NCBI GenBank assembly: GCA_026770025.1
Contig: JAMXDE010000006.1
Location: 372,001 to 436,000, forward strand
DNA from: Craspedostauros australis
Taxonomy: Eukaryota > Bacillariophyta > Bacillariophyceae > Mastogloiales > Achnanthaceae
Direction: 5' to 3'
Length of the DNA stretch: 64,000 nucleotides
A program made the translations under genes and the position numbers. Positions 1 to 10,884 of this stretch are shown here, one piece after another (position 1 is the first letter of the stretch; every line of letters starts with the position of its first letter). The notes beneath the pieces are model-generated. The model saw nothing but the letters and a program-made list of their open reading frames with translations. It was not told the DNA's origin and did no database searches.

Positions 1-99
1 TTCTCCTGCACTGCAAAGCACTGCATTGCACTGTAAAGCTGTGCAGGTTTACTTGTGTTTCTTTTCCAAGACAACTCCATGGCTGGCGCTTTCATTGCT

Positions 100-2806
100 C
101 TAGGACATGTTGAAGGTCTCCATGTTAAGGGCACGGGCGGCATCCACCTGGGCCTGCGTCAGGGTGCGCATGGAACACAGCTCCTTCATCTCCTCCTTGG
201 TTCGGCAATTCTCCAATCCCGTCTCATACAATCCAACCACCTCTTCGGCGGCGCTGAGATCCTTGGACATTCCCAGCTTCAGCTGACCCAGCTGCACGTA
301 CGCCGCATTGAACTGCGGATCCACCTCCAAGGCTTTTTCAAGAAGATCGATGGCCTTCTGGGCCATTAGCATTTGCTCACCAGCCTGCGGCGGAGTGTTG
401 AGCTCCGCGAGGGCAGCATTGACGTACGGGGTTGGGTTCTTCGGTTCCAGCTTCATGGCCTTCTCGAAGTGACCCTTGGCGCCATCGAAATCGTTCTCAG
501 TGAACAACAACTCTCCGCGATACGACTGGACTTCGGAACTGTTGGGGTTGATCGCCTCGGCCTTCTCCAGATGCTTCTTGGCACCGGCTTGGTCATTCTT
601 GGACGACAGGACCGCAGCCAATCGCAAGTGCGCCAACACGTGATCCGGTCTCAATTCCACGCATCGTTTCAGGTCCTCCTCCGCCTTTGGCAAATTCTGT
701 TGGAGCATTCTCAGGTTGGCACGGTGCAGCAATGCATCAACAGCATCGGGATCGATGGACAGGGCCTTCTCAAACAGCTTCACGGCCTTTTCGTGGTTCA
801 CCGCATCCATCGCAACTCCTGCTTGCTTCACCAGAACCTCGGCCTGCAATTACCACGATCATTGTCACGTTACAATTGTCATGTATTTGTCGTCATTGTT
901 GCCGTCGTTTATTTGTCGAAAGTGCGCATCGTGAACCATAAAAGGAATCGTCGCCACCGTCGCAATTGTCACCATCCATTCAATTTGAACATCGGTATGA
1001 GTATGCACAGTTGATGTGAGTGTGTGTGAGCTGAGTGTTAGCAGACAAGTCAGATGTTCACTTCGAACATGAAGTCAGAGCGATGGGTCCGAATAGATTA
1101 TCGCAATGCATGGATAGCTGATTGCAAATAATCCATCATGCTGTTCTCTTCAAATGAAACATTCCAGTTTTGTTCCATTGCGTCCAATACAAAAGATTGA
1201 TCAATTGCTGCATGCCATGTGTTACAGCACTCTCCAAAAAGAAAAACAAGCAAAACCACATGAAACGATTTGAGCACATGACAGAATGCCTCCACTCACA
1301 TTCAATGGTTCCAACACGACGCATTTCTCGTAACAGCTGTTGGCACCATCCAAATCGAAAGCCCAATGCTTGATCATGCCGGTCCATTCCAGCAGGCGAG
1401 CGTAGTCGTCCTTGTCCATGGCATCAGAGACCTCCGGCTTGCCCTTGACGAGCTTGTAGGCCTCCAGGAGTGTTTGGCGGGCCTTGTCGTAATGTCCATC
1501 GTACACATGGCGTCGTCCCTTCTTCATCATGAGGCTGGCACGATCTGGGAGGTTTTCCGCTGGTGTTTTGGAAAGCTTGTCGTCGAGGGACTGCGCGGAT
1601 CCGTCCTTGGCGGCCTTGGCCATCCATGCATTGTAGCCCGTGTAGCTCTTGAGGAGTTGCAAGACGGTGTAATCCGACGGCAAGGGAGTCGTTTCGGCAT
1701 CCTGCTTATCAAGCTTGGTGGCCCATTCCTCGAGAACCTCCGGAACACACTTTCCGATCAAATCTTCGAGCTTCGTCTGTGGCACAGGCGGCGGCGAGGA
1801 TGGCGGGATGCCCATTCGCAGCTTGTCCCTGTTCTGCTGCATGTAGAGCAGCTGCATGGCGCAGACCTCGACGAGGGCGTTGTAGTACTGTTTGAGATCC
1901 TCCAGTATTCTCAATTTGCGGGTGCGCGCCTTGACGTGGTTGACATCGTACTCGTCCAGAACACGTTTGCAATCCTCCAGGGCCAGCTCCGGAAGATTTC
2001 CCTTTTCGTACATGGCCGCGCGGTTGTTGATGAGGGTCATGATTTGTCGCTTGAGCGTCGTCGACGCCTTGATGCCATCTCCGCTGTTGGTTTCGACGAA
2101 GTCCAGGGCATCTGTGAATGCTTGGGCTGCCTCAAGGAACTGCGTTAATCCCATTTGAAGGCAGCGGAATGTATTAGTAGTATGATACAGTGCATGATAC
2201 AGCGTATGATACAGTGCACAGTGTAGGTTTGAGCGATTGGAATGAAGACGGGTGTGAGATGTGTGGAGATGTGTGACGATGTATGTGGAGATACGCGACT
2301 CTGCACACTTCAGCGTTGCAATGGAATGGAATGCAATGCAAGGCTCCACACTAGAGCACTCGAATCATTTGCCACATGCAAAGCTGCAATACGAGCGGAG
2401 ATCAACAAAGAGGACTGACCTTCTTCTCCTTGAAGAGCTTCTTTCCTTGCATGTCCATTTCTTCAATCCTAGTATGCAAGGTCTTGTCGTCCATCTTGCT
2501 GCTCTCCTTGGGCGGTGGGATGGAGGACATGGAGGACGATCCGGCGGTGGGCTTGGACTTGGCATCGCTGCTGATGTTGGATGTGGTGGCCGTGTCCGTG
2601 CTGAATCCAGAGATGGAGCCGCTGCGGCCCTTCGTCTTCGTCGTGCCGCCAATGCTGCGCGATTGCTGCTGCGGCGCTTCATCATCGTCGTCGTCGTTGC
2701 TGGCCTTGGCCTTGGCAGACGATGTGGCCCAGTACAGGATCAAACTGGCGGCGGCGGCCGCTGCCAATCCCGCGATCAGGAGTTGCTTGTTGGAGTTGGG
2801 AGCCAT
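100..2806 (-). CDS. TOM70: TOM70-like mitochondrial import receptor (TPR protein), 3 exons
   Basis: Outer-membrane receptor that accepts chaperone-bound precursors for the TOM complex. Exons on the minus strand are 2806-2420, 2139-1300 and 843-100, all phase 0; donors are GTCAGT and GTGAGT, acceptors CAG and CAG. The spliced protein is about 656 residues, close to the usual ~600 of the family. Seen: an N-terminal hydrophobic anchor at about residues 9-28 (LLIAGLAAAAAASLILYW), a polar linker with Asp-rich and Ser-rich stretches, then tetratricopeptide repeats over the rest, interrupted in the middle as in TOM70. The joins restore TPR helices (KLFKEKK/FLEAAQAF and LEPLN/AEVLVKQ). Family identity comes from this architecture; a different anchored TPR co-chaperone is possible but less likely. 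It is head-to-head with the orphan gene at 3612. Confidence 0.85.
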
Positions 2807-3611
2807 GGTGCGGTTGTATGGCGTGTTTGCTCGGGCACGTGTGGGTTTGATGGGAGGATGGCGCGATCTATGCTCTTACTCGTGGATTGGGTGCGAATGG
2901 ATTGGGTGCGATGTTGGATGCTTGTTCTGTCTCCAAATGGTTTTGAACGCAGCACTGGGACAGACAAGATCTATTATAAAATACTGCACCTGATACGTGC
3001 ACAAAGATGGGTACGGTCACGATGTGCGGAATGGCAAACACAGAGCAAGCAAGGGAGGAGAGTAGGTGAGGAAGGAAGCGAGAACACAGACATCCTCTCT
3101 CTCTCTCTGTTGCCTCGCTTCGCGAACGATACAACACGCACAAACACAGCACATAATCGCGTCCGAAGCAAGAAGATGACCATTGCTCTGGATCATGTGT
3201 TGGTTGTTTGGCGACGACCCAGAATCCAGAAAGGGCCAAAACACGCGCAAATCTTTTGGTTTCGTTGGTGATCGGATGTCGGACGGACGTGTTTGGGTTC
3301 CGTTTCATTCGGACTAATCGCAGATCCCGTCTTTTTTCAAAACAAGCACCAACACGAAACAGCGCTAACCGGAAAAAAACAACGATTTTGCGCGCAACTG
3401 AAGCGGCGACCATGGCGCAACAGCGCCGCAAAGTTGTCGGTAAAAACACCGCGCTTCTCAACTTCTCCCTCCGACAACAACCGCCGCTGCGTCATTCGTC
3501 CGCCCTTTGCGTTGAATCTCTACCCACGGATAGGCAAGCTGAAGAACAGCAACAACAGTAACAACCACGACCTTGTCATAACAAAGGACAGCAGAAAGCA
3601 CAACAAGAAGG
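2807..3611. other. Divergent spacer, TOM70 / orphan gene
   Basis: An 805-base spacer between two gene starts that must hold both promoters. The side nearest 3612 is rich in CAACA-type sequence typical of leaders here. No supported coding region, repeat or RNA gene was seen. Confidence 0.6.
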
Positions 3612-4973
3612 ATGGGTCTGTTCTCGACCCTCGGAGGCTCGGCGTCCGCATCGGGACCGTCGGTGGCCAGCAGCTCGTCGGTCATCCCCACCGTGGTGCA
3701 GCTGTACGCCGACAAGCCGATCCAGCTGGACGTGGCGAACGCCAAGGTCAACGCCTACACCGCCATGACCTACCAGGCCGTCCAGGTGGCGTCGAGCAAC
3801 GAGGAGCTCAAGAACAAGCACCAGAACCCCGATCTGGGCGTGTGGAACTGCGCCGTCAAGAAGACTCCCGTCGCCATCGCCGATGAGGACAAGTCGCCGC
3901 CGCTCGTGGATCACGTGCTCAACAAGATCATCGGCGGCAGCACCGCGCCGGGCGCCTTCACCAAGAACACCTACATCCTCACCGTCGATCTGTCGGGCGG
4001 CGAGGAGGCGCTGTCCAAGGTGGAGCCGACGATATCGCTGCTGCAGGAGGCCTTGATTCGCCATTTCATCGAACATCCGCCCGCTTCGTCTCCTGCTCGT
4101 GATGCGGACGCGGCTGCGACCAATGATGGGGCGCATGGAGACGACGGCGATGTCGAATCATACCAAACAGCCACGACCACCCTGTTCGATCTCAAGGCCA
4201 CGAGGTTTGGTCTGGCGCCAGAAGACACGAAATCGTTGGCGACGCAGGAGCAGACCGCCTCCGATCGCGATGTCAAGTTCTGCCTCATGATCTGCGCCAT
4301 CATGCCGATCGAGCCCGACGAGCCGGTGGCGGAAGTGTCCTACCGCACGAAGCAGGCCAAGGAGCTGGTCATCTACCATCTCCGCCGGTACGCGTACGCC
4401 CTCAACACCACCCTGTGCTTCGTCGCGCCCGATTCCGGTGCGGTCCCTGCTGCCGATGGTAGCGCCGCCGCTGGCGAGGAGGCCACCGTGCGAGCCCAGC
4501 AGCAGCCGACCGTGCCATTCTCCGAGGTCGGTCAGCTGTGGAGAGACCTCGCGCTCGACAAGCCCATCTGGGGCGACGCGGCCGGTGACGAAGTTTCGCC
4601 GCTTGAGGATATTGAAGAGGCTGTCGCCAACCCCACATCGGCGCTGTACGGTCCCGGCAAGCACCAGGAGGATCTCATCGAGAGCGTCCTCCTGCGCAAC
4701 GCGCATTGTCCCGGACATTGGGAGGCCAACAAGGACAGTTTGTGGGTGGCATTGCCGGCCGCTCAGGCCAAGGGTGATGACGGTCCCGAAACACCCTCCG
4801 GCGATCAAAGTTGGCTCACGCAACTGCGGGATTCCATCGCCTCCGCCATGGACCAAGCCAAGCTGCCTGCCACGCCCAACAAGAAGGACGGCGACGAGGA
4901 TGCGGCGGCGACGCCCGATGGCAAGGATCCGGCGCTGTCCAGTTTCTTCCAAGGTCTGCTCAACAAGCCATAG
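3612..4973 (+). CDS. Conserved-looking orphan protein, 453 aa
   Basis: Single-exon gene not recognised. Codon use is strongly GC-biased and uniform from start to stop, unlike the flanking spacer, so it is a real gene. The start MGLFST fits the N-myristoylation pattern MGxxxS/T, so membrane association is possible (inference). The middle alternates hydrophobic beta-like strands (TYILTVDLS, FCLMICAIMP, NTTLCFVA) with Ala/Asp-rich loops, which suggests a folded alpha/beta core broken by two low-complexity insertions at about residues 155-200 and 270-300. Near the end LYGPGKHQEDLIESVLLRN and CPGHWEANKDSLWVALP look like conserved blocks, followed by a polar tail ending SSFFQGLLNKP. No transmembrane segment or known catalytic motif was seen. 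Confidence 0.8.
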   Translation: MGLFSTLGGSASASGPSVASSSSVIPTVVQLYADKPIQLDVANAKVNAYTAMTYQAVQVASSNEELKNKHQNPDLGVWNCAVKKTPVAIADEDKSPPLVDHVLNKIIGGSTAPGAFTKNTYILTVDLSGGEEALSKVEPTISLLQEALIRHFIEHPPASSPARDADAAATNDGAHGDDGDVESYQTATTTLFDLKATRFGLAPEDTKSLATQEQTASDRDVKFCLMICAIMPIEPDEPVAEVSYRTKQAKELVIYHLRRYAYALNTTLCFVAPDSGAVPAADGSAAAGEEATVRAQQQPTVPFSEVGQLWRDLALDKPIWGDAAGDEVSPLEDIEEAVANPTSALYGPGKHQEDLIESVLLRNAHCPGHWEANKDSLWVALPAAQAKGDDGPETPSGDQSWLTQLRDSIASAMDQAKLPATPNKKDGDEDAAATPDGKDPALSSFFQGLLNKP

Positions 4974-5404
4974 GATGTGTCGAATGTCAACAAACCGGCG
5001 TACTCGTAGCGCCGTTCGTTGCCGCATCATTGTGGATGCGTGCACTTGGACAGTAATACTCCAGTATGGCACGTACGAGTACAACAAGTATTATAATAAC
5101 GATAACAACAACGTCGCAGACAAGCACTGCAAGAGTATGGTGGAGTACTTGTCTGTGATCTCTCCCTGGAAGAATGGCATGGACTATAATGTGAGCTTGA
5201 GTATGAAACAAACTATCATGTTTTATTCGTGTAGAGTATGCAAGTTCGGGTGGCATAGCGGCCGTTCCTGGTAACACATTGGTTGTCTTTGTCTTGTTGG
5301 ATGGTGCTGGTTGCATCTTGTTAACCGATCAATCAATCAATTCATTCATTGGGCAATCCATCCATCCATCGATTAATCTATCCATTCATGCATGCATTCA
5401 TTGA
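4974..5404. other. Convergent spacer with octamers and tetranucleotide repeat
   Basis: Spacer between the 3' ends of the orphan gene and the P450-like gene. It carries two copies of the recurring octamer, TACTCGTA at 5001-5008 and TACGAGTA at 5074-5081, and a tetranucleotide repeat near the P450 stop. No gene seen. Confidence 0.6.
5327..5404. repeat. Degenerate CAAT/CATT/CCAT tetranucleotide repeat
   Basis: Imperfect run of four-base units (atcaatcaatcaattcattc, then ccatccatccatc and related) ending against the P450-like stop codon. Simple-sequence slippage is the likely origin. Confidence 0.8.
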
Positions 5405-8105
5405 TCACCTCTCCACTCGCTTCATGAGGATGGTCTTCTTGGGTTCCGGGAACGGAAAGATCGTCATGGGGCGCTGCGGAAGCTCTGATCGGAGGCTGTT
5501 CTCGCGTGCGGCCCATTCATCTTCGTCTTCGAACATGCCGCCGCTACCACCCATCTCCATGTCAAAGCTGCCTCGCATCATTGTTGGTGAACCCAGAGAA
5601 ATATCGCCCGAGTTGCATCTCTGTTTGCTGCCGTGGAATGACCCACTCAAGACATTATGGACTCGGCGGATGAGCGTACGTTTGACGGCCATCATGGGGC
5701 GGTAGTTCTTCAGGAATGTGATCAGGAACACCTTCGTTTGTAGCACCAGCAGGGGCACTTCCAGACCCTCTAATGGCAGAAATCCACCTCTGCGCGGAGA
5801 AATGTGAAGGAGGGCAGTGCAGAGAATGGAGCATGCGATGTTATGTGTGGTATGCAGGGGTGGTGATCATCATGTGCATCAGTTTGGGCGCAGACCAAGC
5901 CAAATTGCCCATGGGTGTTCGGATGATGAAATGCATGTCATGAAAGTGTGAGATGGCAGTGACAGCAATGCAAGTAACGATGCATGCGACAATAGTCGCA
6001 CAATGCGCTATGCACAACATACTCGGATGTGCGAGTGGAACAAGCATGACGGTACGAGTACAATACTCTCGCGAAGCAGGCGCAACAGAGAGTACTCACA
6101 GCTCTTCGGTCGGGTACATCATGCCCATGTTTTCCGGCTTCTTGTGCATCGCCTTTTGGAAGTTGCATTTGGGATCCGTGTAGTTGCACAGGATGATGTT
6201 GGAATGCTTGGGGATTTGGACGTCGTCAATTTCGACGGTTTGGTTGGTCGTTCGTAGACCGCCCATAAAGTCGGGACACATGCGCATGGACTCGTAGATG
6301 AGGGCGTTCATCTTGACCATCTTCTCCATCACGAAGGGTGTGCAGAGTCGTTCCTCGCCGTACGCGTCGATGAGGCGAGTTAATTCTTTCTGTACCATGT
6401 CGTATGCCGTGGGTTCGCGTGCCAGTATCTGAAGTGCCATCGCGGTCCATGCCTGGCCAACCTCGAGCATGAGCCAAAGGAGTATGGAAATCTCGCTCGT
6501 CGCCTCCTTCGTCATGCTGTTGCCGTATTCATCTTCGGCTCGAAGCATCTGATCCAGGACAGAGCGTTGCTTTTCACGAACGGGTATATCTGCCAAGTCC
6601 TCCTCGCCATCATTCCCTTCGCCATCGGCGGTGCTGTTGTTGTGATCGCCAGCAATGGTCAGGCCGGCCTTGGGTGACAGGTTCGGCGCTGTGTAGGCGC
6701 GTTGCCTCCTTGTCACTGTCTCGTGCTGATTTGGCGGCAGTAGTCGTACACGGAGACTCTCATCTTCGCTGCCACCAGTGCCTCCCGTCTTGTCAGCAAA
6801 GTCAGATTCAGATAGTGAGCGTGATCGCCGGTGCAGATTCTGGAGCGCGCCACGGGCCATCATGACGTTTCTCCGCTTCAGCAACTCGCCGGTCATGTTG
6901 AGGATCGGGAGTTGGAAACCCAGCGTGGAGTTGGATTCGACGGAGACTACAGACGAAGCCACTGATAACGCGTCACCGGATTCCGGTCTTGACTTGGATC
7001 GGGATGCGTCGCTGGTGTGACGTTGCGTCATATCCGGCTTGCCTATGGCCTCATCCGTCGGTTCGACCTTGAAGAGCTGCTCCTCACGTTCATCCACATG
7101 CTTGGCGACGACGTCCCTGATGCCTTTTTGTGCGTACAGGGCGCGTTCGTAGGCGCTGAAACGCCACATTTGCAGCCACTTGGCACCGAGGAACATCTTG
7201 ATATGACACATGCCGAACTTGATGCGCTCCATCCACAAGAGCATCATCTCTCGCCGCACCTTCTTCGTGTTATCGGTTTCCTCGAGGATGAACTCGTCCT
7301 CGAATCGTTCATCTGGTTCATCGAACATTGCAGCGCTGTCGCTGGGGTACGATCGTTGATCGTTTCTGTTGTACAAGCCAAGACCGAGGACCGGTCCGTC
7401 GACCAGATCCATGGTGTAGGAACGCAGGGCATCCCACCGCACCTTGTGGCCCAGATCCATGTCGTCGTCATCCAGTCCGCTCGCTTGCTTCCTCCATCGC
7501 TTTCGCTTCTCTTCGCGCTTCGCCTTCCTTCTGCGTTGCTCCATCTTGCGACTGTCAAAGCTCCCATCGACAATGTCCTCCAGGCAACGTTCGGCAGCGA
7601 TGGCAAAGGCTGGCGCCAGCTTGATGACGTTGGCCTGACTGAGTGGGCCGCACAGCATGGTGCGTAGCGTGTCGGCCTTGTCCTCATCGAGGAACTGAAA
7701 GCAGTGCTCCCCCAGCAGATCCTTCGGCTGATGCCACGCCCAGCTCTGTCGCAAGTCACCTTCCTCCATCATGCGGCGCACGCGTTCGGGGCCGTTGACC
7801 ACGACCCTCCATTTGCCCCACACGAAGATGGAGAATACAGTCCCGATGGCGCGCGAACATGGCACGTACCGCCACTCCTTCCAATTGGGTGGAAATAGCA
7901 ACGCGATGTCCCCACCCACGTCCAGAAACAAGTTGGTATGTCCCAGGACGGGCATCGCGTAATTCCCGCTTAACGCTCTGGGCGGAACTGGCTTGTGGGA
8001 GCTGGCATCTCGTCGTGGACCCGAGAATATTTGCACGACTGTGAGGTAGGCATAGTAGATGATGGCAAGGCCAACAATCGCGATGCAGACGAATGGCTGT
8101 GTCAT
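5405..8105 (-). CDS. Cytochrome P450-like protein lacking the haem-cysteine loop, 2 exons
   Basis: Exons 8105-6100 and 5789-5405 (donor GTGAGT, acceptor CAG), about 796 residues. Seen: an N-terminal membrane anchor at about residues 5-27; P450 body; an I-helix-like segment near residue 545 (EVGQAWTAMALQILAREP) in which the usual AGxET is degenerate; the K-helix ExxR as ESMR near residue 603; and a disordered Ser/Arg-rich insert at about 345-515. The C-terminal L-helix is clear (VPLLVLQTKVFLITFL), but the FxxGxRxCxG loop that should precede it is absent: the text reads GGFLPLEGLEVP with no Cys. The intron holds no AG-bounded mini-exon that would supply it. By family knowledge such a protein should not bind haem through thiolate, so it may be a pseudoenzyme or carry out different chemistry (inference). 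Length is well above the usual ~500. Confidence 0.75.
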
Positions 8106-8127
8106 GTGCCAATATGTACCATGCGAG

Positions 8128-8135
8128 TACGAGTA
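8128..8135. promoter_or_regulatory. TACGAGTA octamer just upstream of the P450-like start
   Basis: Copy of the octamer that recurs in spacers throughout the window, here 23 bases 5' of the ATG. A regulatory role is inferred only from its position and recurrence. Confidence 0.3.
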
Positions 8136-8624
8136 TAAGAGTCCAGTACCCAGGAGTTGAGTATTGAATCACACCGCATTGAATCACATCGCATCCCAGT
8201 TTGTTGCATCAGGTTCCGTGTGGATGCAGGTTCGAATGCAGATGCACAAGCGTGGAAACAGTTCGAGGTGACACCGGATCGTGCATCGATGGTTATGAAT
8301 GGACGCGTGGTCGCATTCGACGATTACGAAACAGAGGGACAGGGCGGCAACCAGGATGTCGCCATTCCAGGTGATTTGAGTTTTGAATGTGTTGGTGGTA
8401 TGATGGCGGAAGAATGGGAACGCATCGATCGATCGGTCGAGAGATGCGAATGCAGAGACGGGCGTTGAGGAGGGAGAAACGTGAGTCAGATGGAGGCGTT
8501 CTGGGCAGCAGGAAGATGCATGGAATGTACGAGTAAACCAGCAAGCAAGCAAACAAGGCGGGGGCATGAATGTTGGAGATGCGTGTTGTCCCCTGCGTTC
8601 GTGCCTTCATGTTACTCGCTTGGC

Positions 8625-8652
8625 GTGACACTCTTGGTGTGACACTCTTGGT
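8625..8652. repeat. 14-base unit duplicated in tandem
   Basis: Two copies of gtgacactcttggt side by side, in otherwise unremarkable spacer. Confidence 0.75.
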
Positions 8653-8858
8653 GTTCCGTGATGTTCACATCCACTCGGCATTGCGTGCAACACGAATGGA
8701 TGGCTGTCCACGAAACGTCTCCAAGCATTTTGATGGTCTGCTGGAGTGTGGAGGTCCTTGTGTGTTGGCTTGTTGGGTGCGTGCCGGAGAAGGACGATCG
8801 ATCTCACGGTGAAGCTTGCGGGAAAGATCGATGTGCGTGTTTCCCTCTTTCCTTCGTT

Positions 8859-8906
8859 GGTTCGTTGCTTGGTTGGTTCGTTGCTTGGTTGGTTCGTTGC
8901 TTGGTT
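8859..8906. repeat. 16-base tandem repeat, 3 perfect copies
   Basis: The unit ggttcgttgcttggtt is repeated three times without mismatch, in the P450-like/SWSAP1-like spacer. The copies are identical, so the expansion is probably recent. Confidence 0.9.
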
Positions 8907-9366
8907 AGCTCGTCTGAAACGATGGAACGATGCAACCTGACCACCTGATGATGCCGTCTCTGCTTCCAACGCTTTGCCATGGTGCTTCTGTCCAAGTAGA
9001 CTCCTCAACAAGAAGCCAGCACGCGTATTTGTCGGCCATACGAGACAGCGAACCAGGAAGCACGACGCTTCACTCTTCGCCATACTCACCATTGTGAATT
9101 CCCTCCAAAATGCCTGAGCCAATGTCTTCCTTTCGTTGAGATGCTTCTTCGTCTCTCTGCCTTTGAATGCTCGGAGAGAGTGCAGTGCAGCGTAGCGCAA
9201 TCGCAGTTAGTCTCTCGCGATGATCTCGTTCGAGAAAGGCGATGCTGCGTATCCGATGTGTGCGAGCCGATACCTGAATGACCACTGTTCTGTTATGCTG
9301 ATGTTGTCTGATGTCGTCTGGATTGTGGGAGGATGGACAACCAGATGGCAAGTCCGATAAAATGGA

Positions 9367-9370
<4 letters not shown>

Positions 9371-9400
<30 letters not shown>
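9371..9400. repeat. (GCT)10 microsatellite
   Basis: Ten uninterrupted GCT units followed by imperfect GTT/GGT units. The run reads as poly-Ala or poly-Gln in open frames that have no other support. Confidence 0.95.
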
Positions 9401-9404
<4 letters not shown>

Positions 9405-10884
9405 TTGTTGTTGTGGTGATGTCTGTGTCCACGGATGGCCTTTCCTGCTCCTGCTCCTGTTCTTTCGGTTGCTGTGTTGCTCTCTCTCCCGTGTGGTGGC
9501 CGGACTGCCCTCTCTTGCCACAAACGGTCACAAAGCACCCTCCGTGGAATGCGCGTGGCGTGTGAAAGCGCGCGAACTGGGCACACCAACCAAGAAGCCT
9601 CGGTATGAGAGAGGGGAAACACACAGAAACGAACACAGACTCGTACGCTCTCTCTCCAAAGCAACAAACTCCCCTCTCCCAAGGGATCTTTTCTCACCAC
9701 GTTCGTTGCCTCCCTGTTCGCTTTGAGGCCTGAGCAGTCAGCGTGGTGCTGTGCCACGAAACTTGGCGTGTTTGTCGCACACGCGTGTGTTCACTCGCAC
9801 GATGTGCCATTGCGAAGCGCGGATGTCCCACTAACACAATTCAAATGCTCGCTTGATGGTTGGTCTTTTTGTCATTCTTCTTGCGTCCAAGACGGACAAA
9901 GGGAAACGCCACTCGACTTCCTTCCTTCTTTTCCTTTCTTTCTTCGGCTTCCCACCACAACCACAGAACGGAGACCGAAACACACATTTTTTGGAGGAAC
10001 AACGACAAAAATAACAATTAAATTCCGCGAACGGGAGAAACACACCAAAAACAAATTGATGGCCGACGCGCAATGCGCACGCTGCGAACATGAGCAGCGC
10101 ATCAAGGTGGAGACAGAAACAAGCTCAACCATTTCACGACTTCTGATTGGAGGAGATTGGCGAAAAAACAGTGAACAGACGCTTCGCTCTCGTGTTTGGC
10201 ATCATTCCAGTGACGAGAAGACAGAATGCTGGCGCTTAATACGACACAAAACTGTCTCAATAGTAGTCTTTCTGAATATGGTTTTATCAAAGACACGCCC
10301 ACGACACGGATCGTTAAACAAAGGGCTCTTCATTTCGATTTTCGCATCACGACCAAACGGAGCTAAAGCACGGTTTGTGTATAACGTTCTGATGTCTTGG
10401 GTCTTTCTGTCGAGAAGAGGGCATTTGAGCGGGTTTGGCCGATCGTGATCAGCGGCTGCCGCTTGGGCTCATTTCGCCAAAGTTTGTTTGCGCATTTGTT
10501 CTCACAAAATCTGATCCATCGGATTCCGTGAGTGCGAGCGTGTCCATCCAAACGTCGATCTGAGTCAAGAGCAACGTCTGAATCACGAGATTTGATTCGC
10601 GAATGACGTTGCGGGAATGATTCCATATCTCCAAAACATCACTCCGACAGTAACAACAGAACAACAACAAAAAACATGTGCAAACCGCAGCCACAAACAG
10701 AACGAGGACAACAGCGGCAGAATCGTTGGATGTGCGGGTGTCTCCCTCCAACAATCGCCTCGCGCCAACACATGCACACACTTTCACACAACACAAGTTT
10801 TCATTCCACAATCGCATCTTCGCACACCCTCCATCCATTCCATTCCATTACTATTGCTATTACTATTACAGTTCATGCACAACG

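Larger units (their letters stand above)
8106..10884. other. Long divergent spacer, P450-like / SWSAP1-like
   Basis: About 2.8 kb without a supported gene. It holds octamers at 8128-8135 (23 bases upstream of the P450-like ATG) and 8528-8535, a 14-base duplicated unit, a 16-base tandem repeat and a (GCT)10 run. A minus-strand frame, 9636-9070, is open for 189 codons and ends in a donor-like AATG/GTGAGT at 9089; it could be an upstream exon but has no recognisable domain. Confidence 0.55.

Noticed and set aside
5841-6047. Short minus-strand frame in the P450-like intron that might have carried the missing Cys loop
   Set aside because: It has no FxxGxRxCxG and no AG acceptor precedes it within the intron.
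8222-8252. GGTTCGAATGC, resembling a tRNA B box
   Set aside because: No A box, no acceptor-stem pairing and no cloverleaf could be drawn around it.
9723-10448. 241-codon plus-strand open frame in the P450-like/SWSAP1-like spacer
   Set aside because: Composition changes along its length and includes low-complexity Thr/Arg and Phe/Pro runs; no domain or conserved block.
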